A stretch of DNA of 19,886 nt from Fragilaria radians (lineage: Eukaryota; Bacillariophyta; Fragilariophyceae; Fragilariales; Fragilariaceae). Position 1 is the stretch's first letter. Each line of letters begins with the position of its first letter. The stretch covers positions 147,317 through 167,202 of the forward strand of contig CAAAJI010000084.1 in assembly GCA_900642245.1 (NCBI GenBank), written 5' to 3'. The position numbers and the translations under genes are program-made. The notes under the pieces were generated by a model. That model saw nothing but the letters and a program-made list of their open reading frames with translations, did not search any database and had not been told where the DNA came from. Positions 9,983 through 19,225 of the stretch are shown here, in pieces.

Positions 9983-10239
9983 GTTTGTCCAAGGCTAATG
10001 TAAAAAAGGATATTTGGTGATATTTTTTATCATTAGGGATAAAAAATGACTTGAAAAAACAAACATAATTACTTTTACCTCACTGAAATATTTTTTAAAG
10101 AATCCAAACATTAATGAGCTTTTGAAGGAAGGAGAAATCAAAGCGAGAGAGGACATAAAGAGACCAGAGCTGTGGCCCTCTAATATCCTCAGATCTTTCA
10201 TTTCAGTTCAAACTATCCGATCTGGATTGGCTTTAGAAA

Positions 10240-11330
10240 GGAGGGTATGGCGTCGTTTCTTTCAGAAAAGCTTTCAGAATCTTTGAAAACGTAAGTAGAG
10301 GTAGCAATGACTAGCTCTACTATAGAACCTGCATTGGAAATGCTAGAATGAATTCATCAATGATAGTGAGAAGGACTGTTAGACAGCGCAAGTAATGTCG
10401 AAAATTGTTGACTCCAGTACAACAGCACACATGACGCATAGCCTTGAAACGAGGAGTGATTTGATCAATCTCAAGAATGATATCTCAGTCGAAGACAAAG
10501 CTAACGAGAAGAACAAAATCCGGAAATAGATATGCCTTGAAGGGATTAACTATCAAATTACCTTCACTTGAGCTTAAATGGTATATACGTCCACTTTCAA
10601 AATAGTATTTAAAACGAGATTATCAAATCTCAAGGAAAAGGACAGAATTAACTTTCAAAAGAGAAAATGAATCATGAACTTGAATGAAAACTTGAAATAA
10701 GATATGCGTATTTGTTTTCATCAATTATCCGCCCGAAAAGGATTTTCGAATTGAAAAATACGATTTTTTTACAAAAACTTCATTAAAGGAAAAGATCAAC
10801 AGATAACCTTAGGAAATAAAATGAAAAGAAGAGACACATTGCTACCAAAATGGTTTTTGAAGGCATTCATCATGCGTTGCTTGCAGGTACTAACATATTA
10901 TGTTAGTTGAACAACTTCAGATCAAGAATGGTCAAATACATGCAAGAGTTGGATGGCACAGAAGTATGAGATGGTTGCTTAGGACTGAGGGGATAGAAGA
11001 CGGGAAGAAGAAGTATCCCCATCATGAATAAAGAAAAGACAAAAAAATCTAAGTTAGTTTCTGAAAGGTTTGGAATATAACATGGCTACATAGCAATGAA
11101 GACACCAGTTTTGAGCATTTCATACAAGCTCAAGATCATCAAAATGTTATTGACACAAAGAGTATCTATGATTTTTTCAGATTATGGGTCATAGCTCAGA
11201 TCCCATCCATAGACAAGATGCAGAAACTCAAATACAGGAAACTTTGCAATTCTTCAATTCTAGAAGACATAACTTTAAGATCTCTATTTAAGGAAATCAG
11301 ATTAATCCATAATTAGATCACGTACAGTGG
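10240..11330 (+). pseudogene. Decayed coding-like stretches in a long intergenic region
   Basis: The plus strand of this gene-poor region holds coding-like but disconnected pieces. One at about 10396-10527 reads SLETRSDLINLKNDISVED and ends in a lysine-rich stretch. One at about 10912-11028 contains HARVGWHRSMRWLLRTEG. One at about 11073-11311 is open for almost 80 codons and contains HSNEDTSFEHFIQAQDH and SIYDFFRLWVIAQIP. An exon-like start ATGGCGTCG at 10249 ends at a GTAAGT donor near 10291. The pieces are charged and helix-like. I could not join them into one gene, and I do not recognise a family. A dead element or a lost gene is the likeliest reading. Confidence 0.3.
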
Positions 11331-11416
11331 TGATAGTAAATGCTAATATAGATATCTATCAGATGCAACATGTAAAACAACAACAGACGAGCACATATTA
11401 CAAGTTGATTGGACTT

Positions 11417-11441
11417 TGACGTCAACATGATGAGTACGTCA
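11417..11441. promoter_or_regulatory. CRE-type site pair upstream of the P-type ATPase
   Basis: A perfect TGACGTCA palindrome at 11417-11424 is followed, 11 bases on, by ACGTCA at 11436-11441. Motifs TGACGT and ACGTCA are the CO2/cAMP-response elements described for a carbonic anhydrase promoter in the diatom Phaeodactylum, bound by bZIP factors. The pair lies about 330 bases before the ATPase start codon, within a plausible promoter. That it controls the ATPase is inference. Confidence 0.4.
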
Positions 11442-11766
11442 TTTGTTCCAGAACTTCTGATCTTTTTACTTCACGTTCCCGACTTATTTAAAACTGAAAT
11501 TCAAAAAACAAAAACCTTTAGAATTTAGTTCTTATTCTGTTCCGTTGGAATATAAATTCCTACTAATTCTCAAGAACTTTGACAATCACTTCCATTATAT
11601 ATCGAGACTTTGGATATTTGAACTTCATTGCAGCCACTCGTTCAATTTTGTTGCCTGAAATTAGTCAATTTTATTGTGAATTTCGAATCTTTGTTGATTC
11701 TTTGTTAAGACTCACACCATTCTCATAATTTTGTTGTTGCAAAAGTGGTGAAGTGCAAAGTCAATT

Positions 11767-14700
11767 ATGAGTAATGAAGACGAGCCACCTTGCCATTCGT
11801 GGCATGCGATGAGCGTGGAAGAAGTGGTTGCTGCATTAGGACTTAAAAGTGATGTGGTTAAAATGGGTTTGTCTAGTGAAGATGCTAGCGAACGCTTGGA
11901 AAGATTTGGCCCAAACAAAATGACTGAGGGAGTTAAAAAGACTCTATGTCAGCGAATTTACGATCAAGTAGCCAATGTGTTAGTTGGAATTCTAGTCTTC
12001 GTTGCCGTGATATCGGCAATTCGTGCAGGTGTGGCTACTGATGCCAATACCATCGTAACAAACTCAATTCAGGTGTTTCTAATTGTATTAGTCATTACGG
12101 TAAACACAATCATCGGTATAGTTCAAGAAGGTTCCGCAGAAAAAGCTGCCGAAGCGCTGAAGAACATGTTATCAACCAATGCCCTAGTGCTTCGGAACGG
12201 AAAGGAAGTCGAAGTCCCAAGTGCCGAAGTTGTGCCTGGAGATATTGTCATCATCAATACAGGTGATAAAGTACCTGCTGACATCAGATTTTTCAACGTG
12301 TCAAACGTCGCATGCGGAGAAGCAGCTTTAACAGGAGAATCGGTGCCTATCGACAAGACAGTTGCAGCAATTGAAGTCAAGGGTAATCCAGAGCTCACCC
12401 CTCTTGGTGATCGCCATAACATGGCGTTTAGTGCAACACTTGTAGCGCAGGGCCGAGGATCTGGGATAGTGATTGCTACTGGTGACCAAACACAAATTGG
12501 TACAATAAATGCCTTGGTGGGTACTGTAGAGAAAAAAAGGACAAATGTACTGGAGCAAATAGACTATATATCAAAATGGATTGCATTCTTTGTAACCCTC
12601 TCTGCTATTGTGACATTCCTCATTTCATTCTTGTACGCCAACCAAGGTGCTTTTGACTCACTTTCGATTGCGCTTGTCTGTGCAGTCGGTATGATTCCCG
12701 AAGGTCTGGAGGCTATTGTTACTATGACTTATGCTTGGGCTGTTTCAAACATGGCAAAGAAAAATGCGATTATTAGGGCTCTTCCTGCAGTGGAAACTTT
12801 AGGAAGTGTCACAGTAATTTGCTCTGACAAGACTGGAACGTTGACTCAGAATAAGATGTCCGTGGTGGCATACGTTACGTCCAATGCAAGATACCGTGTG
12901 GATGTCAATTTCAAAGACCGTTCCGAAGCCAGTTTTGTGCGCGATGATACTTACCTGAACGTTCGCGCGGGACATCAGGAAAATACTTCTCTTGACAAGC
13001 TGATAGAAGATGGTCCAAACTCAAATATTCCGCGTCGGGGTAAAGCAGCTGCATCCTACCATATGGCAGTGACAGACTTGGAAAAGCCACCCCCTTCCAT
13101 GCACGAGCACCAAGTTGACTATGATGTTGACACAACTCCCGTGGCGAATGGAGAATCTCCGAGTATTACGTTTATCAAATCTTCCCTTGCAGGAGGTATT
13201 CTTTGTTCGCGATGTGTATTGGGTGTTGATGGAACTCGAGAGGGTGAAATTGGCAATCCAACGGAAATTTCTATATTGAGAGCTGCCTACAATGCTGGGA
13301 TAGATGTGGAAGGTTTAAAAGAGAAAGTTCCAATTGTCACTGAAGTTCCGTTTAGCTCTTCTTACAAGTTCATGTCCACTATTCATGAGCCATTTGAGGA
13401 TGTTGATGGAAAAGGCCACGATGGAAAATACATTGTGCACGTGAAGGGAGCACCTGACCGCATGCTTTCCCTTTGTGCGAAACAAGCCAAAGCAGGAAAT
13501 ATACATGAAGAGGAGCCCATTAGAAGAAATTACTGGACGGAGCAAATCGCCATCTTGTCTTCTCATGGTCTGCGTGTTCTTGCGTTAACTCGTGCTGTTA
13601 TCTCGAAAGCAGAAGTTAATCCAGGAGAACAACTAGGTCCTGAATTTGTGAACGATAGGTCAGAAAAGCAATGGCTTACCATGGTTGGTTTATGCGCTAT
13701 TCAGGACCCTCCTAGACCGGAATGTATTGATGCGATATCTACAGCACACAAAGCTGGAGTAAGAGTCGCCATGATTACTGGGGATCACAAAGACACAGCC
13801 ATAGCCATCGGCACTGTCCTGGGCTTGGTTGATGAGAGATATCCAAGTGGTGTCACTGGTCCTGAGCTTGATGCTATGAATGAAGAGCAACTGAAAGATG
13901 CGGTAATGAACTACAATGTTTTCGCTCGCGCCTCGCCTGAAAATAAACTTCAAATTGTCAAGGCCCTTCAATCTCAGAAGCAGGTAACTTCAATGACAGG
14001 AGATGGCGTAAACGATGCGCCATCATTAAAACAAGCAGACATGGGTGTTGCAATGGGCTTGGAAGGAACTGACGTGGCTCGCGAAGCCTCTGATATGATA
14101 TTGGCAGATGACAATTTTGCAACAATTGTTGTAGGTAAGAGATTTTTTAAGATATCTCAAGTGTTCAATTTCTTTTTTTTAAACTCACAAATTTCTTTAG
14201 CTGTAAGAGAAGGTCGCGTGGTTTGGGACAATTTGAGGAAAATTTTGTTGGTGAACACTCCTATCAACAATGCTCAGGGAATGTCCGTCTTGTTTGCGCT
14301 GGCCTGTGGTCTTAAAAATAGCCCCCTAACTGCAATTCAAGTACTTTACTCAAATCTTATTTGCGCATGTACTCTTGGATTTGTATGTGCAATTGGTAAG
14401 TGAATGCAACGCATTTTAAACTGTTCTTATTGAAACTAATTTGTCATCCTTCGATTTTTTTCAGAGCCAGCCGAAGATGGTATTATGGATATGCCTCCAC
14501 GTCGTGTTGGCAAGCGTCTAGTGGGACGTTACCTATTTTTCAGAATTGCCGTTGGAACATGGATTATGATTACTGTTGTCCTTCTTGGCACGTTTTGGGC
14601 ACGTAGCCATGGATACAGCGTTGGCTTGCAGAGATCAGTGGCTTTCAACGTCCTCGATTTTGGTGCTATTTCAGTATGTTTGTCTGCTCGTTTCTCCTAC

Positions 14701-15048
14701 AACAGTTCTTTTCATCCACGTATTTTCAAAGGGAATGCTCTCTGTTGGTATTCTGTCGTTCTAGTTGCTGTTCTCCAAGTAGTGATTACTTACACACCTG
14801 GACTGAATGATGTAATTTTCAACATGGATCCAATGCCCCTGGATTGCTGGGGTGTCACACTTGCTGGAATGATTATCGTATTTTTTGTTATGGAGGTTGA
14901 AAAAGCAATACTGCGTGTGTGTAAGAGTAAAGGACAAGATACTGATGATCTCGAGCCAAGCATGTTTGACAAGAAAGTTGTGACCGATTCATCAATCGAT
15001 TTACCCAAAGATGCTTCTAAGCTTGGCCTGGAAGAGTTGAAGAGTTAG
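11767..15048 (+). CDS. P-type cation-transporting ATPase (P2-type), 1048 aa, three exons
   Basis: Exons are 11767-14134, 14201-14395 and 14465-15048, and both joins keep the frame. The protein is a complete P2-type pump. It has an N-terminal cation ATPase domain starting CHSWHAMSVEEV, M1 at about 70-86, M2 at 101-119, and the TGES dephosphorylation motif at 189-192. M4 carries PEGLEA (Glu312), followed by the phosphorylation site DKTGTLT (Asp354), the nucleotide-binding KGAPD at 560-564 and the hinge TGDGVNDAP at 744-752. Six C-terminal membrane segments include M5 near 804-826 and M6 near 832-854. M5 reads NTPINNAQG and M6 NLICACTLG. The calcium-pump ligands (acidic residue in M5, Asp in M6) are thus absent, and M8 (FGAISVCLSAR) also lacks its acid. 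M4 keeps only Glu312. The EPAEDGIM..PPR segment is like bacterial-type P2 pumps. It probably exports a monovalent cation such as sodium, but the ion is not settled. The N domain has a poorly conserved insert around 405-470. Confidence 0.93.
14135..14200 (+). other. ATPase intron 1 (66 bases, no in-frame stop)
   Basis: The donor GTAAGA and acceptor TTTCTTTAG flank a T-rich segment whose length is divisible by three and which has no stop in frame. Unspliced mRNA would therefore insert 22 residues (beginning GKRFF) into the hinge region before M5. Removing it restores the family-typical ADDNFATIVVAVREGR, so I call it an intron. Confidence 0.9.
14396..14464 (+). other. ATPase intron 2 (69 bases)
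   Basis: The donor is GTAAGT and the acceptor TTTTTTTCAG. Splicing creates codon 855 (GAG, Glu) and the family-typical CAIEPAEDGIM. Without it the frame stops at the TGA at 14401. Confidence 0.92.
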
Positions 15049-15115
15049 AGTGACACATTTTGTCCCTGAGTGGATTTTTAAATTTAGTCCAACTAGATAT
15101 TTTAATATAAGCACC

Positions 15116-15421
15116 TTAAACTATATGTCTATTCTTACTGCAACGCTCTAATCTAGTTATTTTCCACAAAGAAAAGGCTAGGCCTTGAAAATTCAGTGCG
15201 ATCTCTGAAAATCTTGGGAAGACGTTTTCAACTGTTGCTGTTTCAAATCCAGGGATATTAGGCAGAAGGCATTTTTCGTCATGGCATCCATCCTCAAATA
15301 CCGAGCAATTGTTTAGATGTAGGTATACTTTAGGATCGTAAGTGTCAAATTGGAAACATAATATTCTTGTTTTCCGCCTTTTCCTTCCCCTAGGCAAGTT
15401 AAGTTGGAAGTGATAAAACAT
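15116..15421 (-). CDS. Hypothetical small ORF, 101 aa, doubtful
   Basis: This minus-strand frame runs from the ATG at 15421 to the stop at 15116, 67 bases beyond the stop of the convergent ATPase gene. The frame stays open for 19 more codons upstream without another ATG. It has a basic patch near its start (RGRKRRKTR) and a cysteine-containing middle (NNCSVFEDGCHDEKC). No domain is recognised. It could be the last exon of a gene whose upstream exons I cannot find, a chance ORF overlapping the ATPase 3' untranslated region, or a relic. Confidence 0.25.
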   Translation of the reverse strand: MFYHFQLNLPRGRKRRKTRILCFQFDTYDPKVYLHLNNCSVFEDGCHDEKCLLPNIPGFETATVENVFPRFSEIALNFQGLAFSLWKITRLERCSKNRHIV

Positions 15422-15478
15422 TGTTGAAGAATCAAATTTACAAAGTGACTCTTTCGAGACGACGAATGTGTTTATCAA

Positions 15479-16626
15479 AGAAAATTGCGGGAAATATCAA
15501 TGCCATGATAGAGTGGTACCATAGCCTTGTATGAGGATAATCGAAAGTGAAATGTGTTACTACTTCTTGATAATACGGCTCAGCCAACTGTAAGGGTTAT
15601 TGATTCCATGACAAGAATTCTTTGAGATACTCTAGTTGATTTACCCTACTTATTGAATAAATAACAGTAAGTTATGCCTTATCTTTTGCAGGTCAATAAT
15701 TTGTTATGATTATTGCTTACTACAACACTAATTCAAGGTGATGCTCTTCATGGATTGCATTATCTTGTCACTTTCTCTGATCCCATCGGTTCGCCTCATA
15801 CACTTACATCTAGAAGTTCCCGGAACGAAATACGCTAGCACTCCTTTGCCTTGCTTTCTTCACCAAATTTCTCCCTCAAATGATGGATCAAATAAAGTTT
15901 CACAATCCAACCTCTTCCTTTCTCAACTTACCTGACAATTTTGCATCTTAACTTGTTCTTTCACTATTGTCTACAAAAATAAACCTACGACATTTCAACA
16001 ACTTGATTACTTCATTAATGGCTTCATTTATTCCAATGGTACGATAATCATCAAAACTCTAGAGTGCTTCAACTAGCTTCACATAAAACTGTCTAGTCAT
16101 TAGAGTTAATTCATGTTTGGTCTTCTTTAAACCAGCTGGACACTTCTGCAATGGGGTCGTGTCATGAACAGAAGAATCATTTTAATTCTTGAAGCTACAG
16201 AGGAACCGGGAGGTGAGTTGCCAAACAAAAGAAAGTTGGTTTGTTCATTTACTAAAAATTAATTTATATATTTGAGCGTCCTCCAATGATTGTTAGGTGG
16301 AAAGACAATCTTGCCAACCCTTTCTATCTCACTCATTTTTGTATGTTTTGTTCTTGTGAGGAATCAGAAGTAACGAGGTCTAGCAGTTATTATCAAGATT
16401 GCTGATCTCAATGTTTATGATGTTCATGATGTTCATGATGGCTTCTTTGATGCGCTAAGTGTGTTGTTTGTGAATGATTTTGTGATTCTAGCATATCGTT
16501 CATGTTGCTCTATGCTGAGTTGCACAAAGTGAAATTATTCTACTCTCTCATCGAGTAGAAAACGTGATGCCCAATCGATGGCCTGAATTTCTCTTTTTTT
16601 TGTGACAGTTGTAACTCGCAAAGAAA
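15479..16626. other. Intergenic, no supported gene
   Basis: About 1.1 kb of AT-rich sequence lies between the ATPase end and the pseudouridine synthase. A short plus-strand ORF at 15738-15935 has no recognisable features. An open plus-strand stretch near 16137-16261 (ILEATEEPGGELPNK) is isolated and runs into a stop. A small nine-base repeat lies near 16417. The promoter of the synthase gene should be at the right end, but I see no defined motif. Confidence 0.45.
16417..16440. repeat. 9-base tandem repeat ATGATGTTC, 2.7 copies
   Basis: Units at 16417-16425 and 16426-16434 are identical and are followed by ATGATG. It is a short slippage-type repeat in non-coding sequence about 190 bases upstream of the pseudouridine synthase start; no function is evident. 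Confidence 0.8.
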
Positions 16627-17997
16627 ATGATTTTTTTTCACCTTATTTTACTTCTCAGTCCATTGGTTAGCATCACGGTTTGTCAAGGCTTTCTCGCGGC
16701 TGTATTCTTTGACCGACCACCGCAATGCATGTTACTAAAAATTCGCGTACCTCAATTTGATGTGGATGAAATTCTAGCCTTCGAAAGACAATTGAATGAA
16801 AATGTCGTCCATGTTGAGAACTCCATCGATGTTCCTTCGGATTCTTTCCAAGAGGATGAGACTGGCTCTACAGATATTGTACGAATTGATATAGGAATGT
16901 CGCATCACCTTCAAAGGATAGATGTTGCTTTGGCTGCCGCTCTACCTCAATTTTCCCGATCTGCGGCTGGAACATTTGTGGAAAGTGGCCTTGTTCATCT
17001 CGTCGACAAGAATGGGAGGCTAGAATGTTTGAAACGGAAATCTTTCAAGGTTGAAAATGGTATGACACTTCAACTTCAGCTGCCTAAGGACGAAGCATCA
17101 ACATTGATTCTACCCCAAAAAATTCCCTTAGATATTCTTTACGAAGATGAGCATATTATCGTACTCAATAAAGCAGCTAACGTGGTAGTTCATCCAGCTG
17201 CAGGAAATTGGAACGGAACGATTGTCAATGCTCTAGCCTACTACCTTAACAATGAAAGCACGTTTGGGCCAGGTGAATTTATGGATCGAATAGGAAAAGG
17301 TACAGTAGACGGTCAGGAAGGAGATAGTGGAGACGAAGAAATTGTAGCCATCCGTCCCGGAATAGTTCATAGATTAGACAAAGGAACAACTGGTGTATTA
17401 GTGGTTGCAAAATCTCGTATTGCTCTAGCAGCGTTATCACAATCTTTCAAGAGTCGCAATGTGACGAAGGTGTATCTTGCCGTTACTGTTGGAAACCCCG
17501 GAAAGAGTGTAACTATTGACAAACCTATAGGTCGTCATCCTGTCCACCGCCAACGGATGCGAGTTGTTCCAGATCCTCATAGGAAGAACAAGGGAGGATA
17601 TGCTCCCAAAGATCGTGTAATTAATGACGATGCAGCAACTCAAGTTGGTCGTCGGGCATTGTCTTACGTAGATTCTCTTGCCTTTGATGGTAAGCTTAGC
17701 GTCGTACAAATACGAATTGAGACTGGCCGTACACATCAAATTCGAGTCCATTTGCAAGATCGACACACTCCAATTTACGGAGATGATATATATGGCCTTT
17801 CGGATTGGAATCAGAAGCTCTACAGAGTTTATCAAATTAGCCGTCCACTGCTTCATGCTTATAGCCTGGAGATCGACCATCCAATCACAAAGGAACGTAT
17901 GAAATTTCGGGCGCCAATAGCTGATGATATGAAAAGGGTGATGAGAGCAGTGTGGCCTGGCATTGAGAGTGACGTTTCTGGCATTCTTGTTGAATAA
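16627..17997 (+). CDS. RluA/RluD-family 23S rRNA pseudouridine synthase, probably plastid-targeted
   Basis: This intronless 456-residue protein converts uridine to pseudouridine in RNA, most likely in the large-subunit rRNA of an organelle ribosome. Residues 1-20 form a signal peptide (FFHLILLLSPLVSITVCQ) followed by GFLAAVFF, which fits a loose version of the aromatic-residue cleavage motif used for diatom plastid import. An S4 RNA-binding domain lies at about 92-150 (RIDVALAAALPQFSRS). The catalytic domain starts near 168 (LDILYEDEHIIVLNK). It contains the active-site HRLDKGTTG with Asp251, and ends with GRTHQIR (367-373) and IYGDDIYG. An acidic insertion lies at about 209-240, and a basic one at about 310-340. 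These make it longer than bacterial RluD, which is about 325 residues. Which uridine is modified cannot be told. A secreted or mitochondrial destination is less likely but possible. Confidence 0.92.
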   Translation: MIFFHLILLLSPLVSITVCQGFLAAVFFDRPPQCMLLKIRVPQFDVDEILAFERQLNENVVHVENSIDVPSDSFQEDETGSTDIVRIDIGMSHHLQRIDVALAAALPQFSRSAAGTFVESGLVHLVDKNGRLECLKRKSFKVENGMTLQLQLPKDEASTLILPQKIPLDILYEDEHIIVLNKAANVVVHPAAGNWNGTIVNALAYYLNNESTFGPGEFMDRIGKGTVDGQEGDSGDEEIVAIRPGIVHRLDKGTTGVLVVAKSRIALAALSQSFKSRNVTKVYLAVTVGNPGKSVTIDKPIGRHPVHRQRMRVVPDPHRKNKGGYAPKDRVINDDAATQVGRRALSYVDSLAFDGKLSVVQIRIETGRTHQIRVHLQDRHTPIYGDDIYGLSDWNQKLYRVYQISRPLLHAYSLEIDHPITKERMKFRAPIADDMKRVMRAVWPGIESDVSGILVE

Positions 17998-18109
17998 TCA
18001 TTTGTTTCATTTGTATTTATTTCTACTAAACTTGTTACTTGAAATCTTAATATATTGCCTTTATGTTACACCGACTTAACGAAGAAGTATTGTACGAAAG
18101 AAATTCTTC

Positions 18110-19225
18110 TTAATCATCATAGAGATTTTGAATTTCGTCTCGTTTGACGTATTGCAACATATACGCACTGCTCCCCGGTCCGCCCCACCCATATGCGGGG
18201 GAGGCTCCCGATAAGAGTAATCGCTTCAAAAATCCTTGCTTTGTTTTCTTTCTCACCCTTTCGGCTCGTTTTCCTCCGTATCCATCAATAGCTACGTCTC
18301 GATATGAAACTAGAGAGACTCGATCATCATCAAACCTAATCCAGCAATCCTTTCGAATATCAGGACGTACGTATGCATAGTAATGTCCACCACTGAAATC
18401 CCCAACATGCACAATGACAGATTGCAAATCGTACATTCCTTCGCTATTTTTTGAATCGTAAACCTCGGAACAAACAGAACTCAAATCTAGTTCTAATGGA
18501 AATGCCAACCTAGAATTCAATTTGCTCATAGTTTCCGAATGCCAATCATACTGAAATCGCTTTAGATGAAGTTGTAACAACGAAGGAAGTCCAGATATCC
18601 GCAACACAGAGCCCTTGAGAGCATCAATTTTTTCTTCCCCTTTTTGAGGTCTCCAACCGTTTCCCTCAGCTTCACACAAAAGTTCAGGACTTCCGAACCT
18701 ATCCCTTAGCGAAGATAAGACACTATCATGACTTGCAACTTCCAAAGATAAGTCGAGGAACGCTTCTTCACGCCGACGTTCCCTACCAGATCCATCCACT
18801 GCAGTGATGTAATCTTCATACGATCCTTGATATAAATCAGTGAGCTCCGTAATGTTCAAGGACGGTAAAAGTAACTTCCAAAATTCTTGAGAATCTTGCT
18901 GTTGCATAGTTGGAATTCCAAGTATCCGACAGAACGATGCTGGAGCTGCTGCACGAAAATTTCGATCCGCTACTGCACATTCTTCCATCTCCTTAAACAG
19001 CTGCATAAGAGCTTTCGAGCTAATGTTGGGATCTACAAGCCCATGAAGAATCTGACGAATACGAGGAATATGAAAGGCACATTGCAACTGTGCATTCATG
19101 TAACAAGTATTTCCCAGATTTCGAAGGCCATTGGACACCAATGTTGCATCTGATCGTCCTGTAGCGAAAACTATTGCAACGACACTGAAGCAAGTTGCAA
19201 TCTCGAACGCCAACCGTTGCGTCAT
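18110..19225 (-). CDS. Ubiquitin-specific protease (USP/UCH, C19) with N-terminal signal peptide
   Basis: This 371-residue intronless protein hydrolyses the isopeptide bond between ubiquitin and substrates. The catalytic cysteine box GLRNLGNTCYMN contains Cys41. It is followed by QQQDSQEFWK at 108-117 and LHLKRFQYD at 219-227. The histidine box FSGGHYYAYVRP has His281, WIRFDDDRV has Asp299/Asp300, and the closing AYMLQYV is near 354-360. The finger region lacks the paired CxxC zinc ligands, as in USP7-type enzymes. The first 22 residues (FEIATCFSVVAIVFATG) look like a signal peptide, leaving only about a dozen residues before the catalytic core. Cytosolic USPs do not have this. In diatoms a deubiquitinase works in the periplastid compartment with the ERAD-derived SELMA translocon, and this protein is a candidate for it. 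A basic insert lies at 318-335. The frame is open upstream of the ATG but has no other ATG before the stop. It converges on the pseudouridine synthase with 112 bases between stops. Confidence 0.9.
   Translation of the reverse strand: MTQRLAFEIATCFSVVAIVFATGRSDATLVSNGLRNLGNTCYMNAQLQCAFHIPRIRQILHGLVDPNISSKALMQLFKEMEECAVADRNFRAAAPASFCRILGIPTMQQQDSQEFWKLLLPSLNITELTDLYQGSYEDYITAVDGSGRERRREEAFLDLSLEVASHDSVLSSLRDRFGSPELLCEAEGNGWRPQKGEEKIDALKGSVLRISGLPSLLQLHLKRFQYDWHSETMSKLNSRLAFPLELDLSSVCSEVYDSKNSEGMYDLQSVIVHVGDFSGGHYYAYVRPDIRKDCWIRFDDDRVSLVSYRDVAIDGYGGKRAERVRKKTKQGFLKRLLLSGASPAYGWGGPGSSAYMLQYVKRDEIQNLYDD

Noticed and set aside
12123..13971. Several antisense frames under the ATPase gene
   Set aside because: They are by-products of the long sense frame, which carries every P-type ATPase motif.
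11767..15048. Naming the pump an ENA-type sodium ATPase or a SERCA/PMR1 calcium pump
   Set aside because: M4 is PEGLEA rather than the ENA-type PASL, and M5/M6 lack the calcium ligands, so neither name is justified from sequence alone.
16137..16261. Plus-strand open stretch with ILEATEEPGG
   Set aside because: Short and isolated, with stops on both sides; no splice partner was found.
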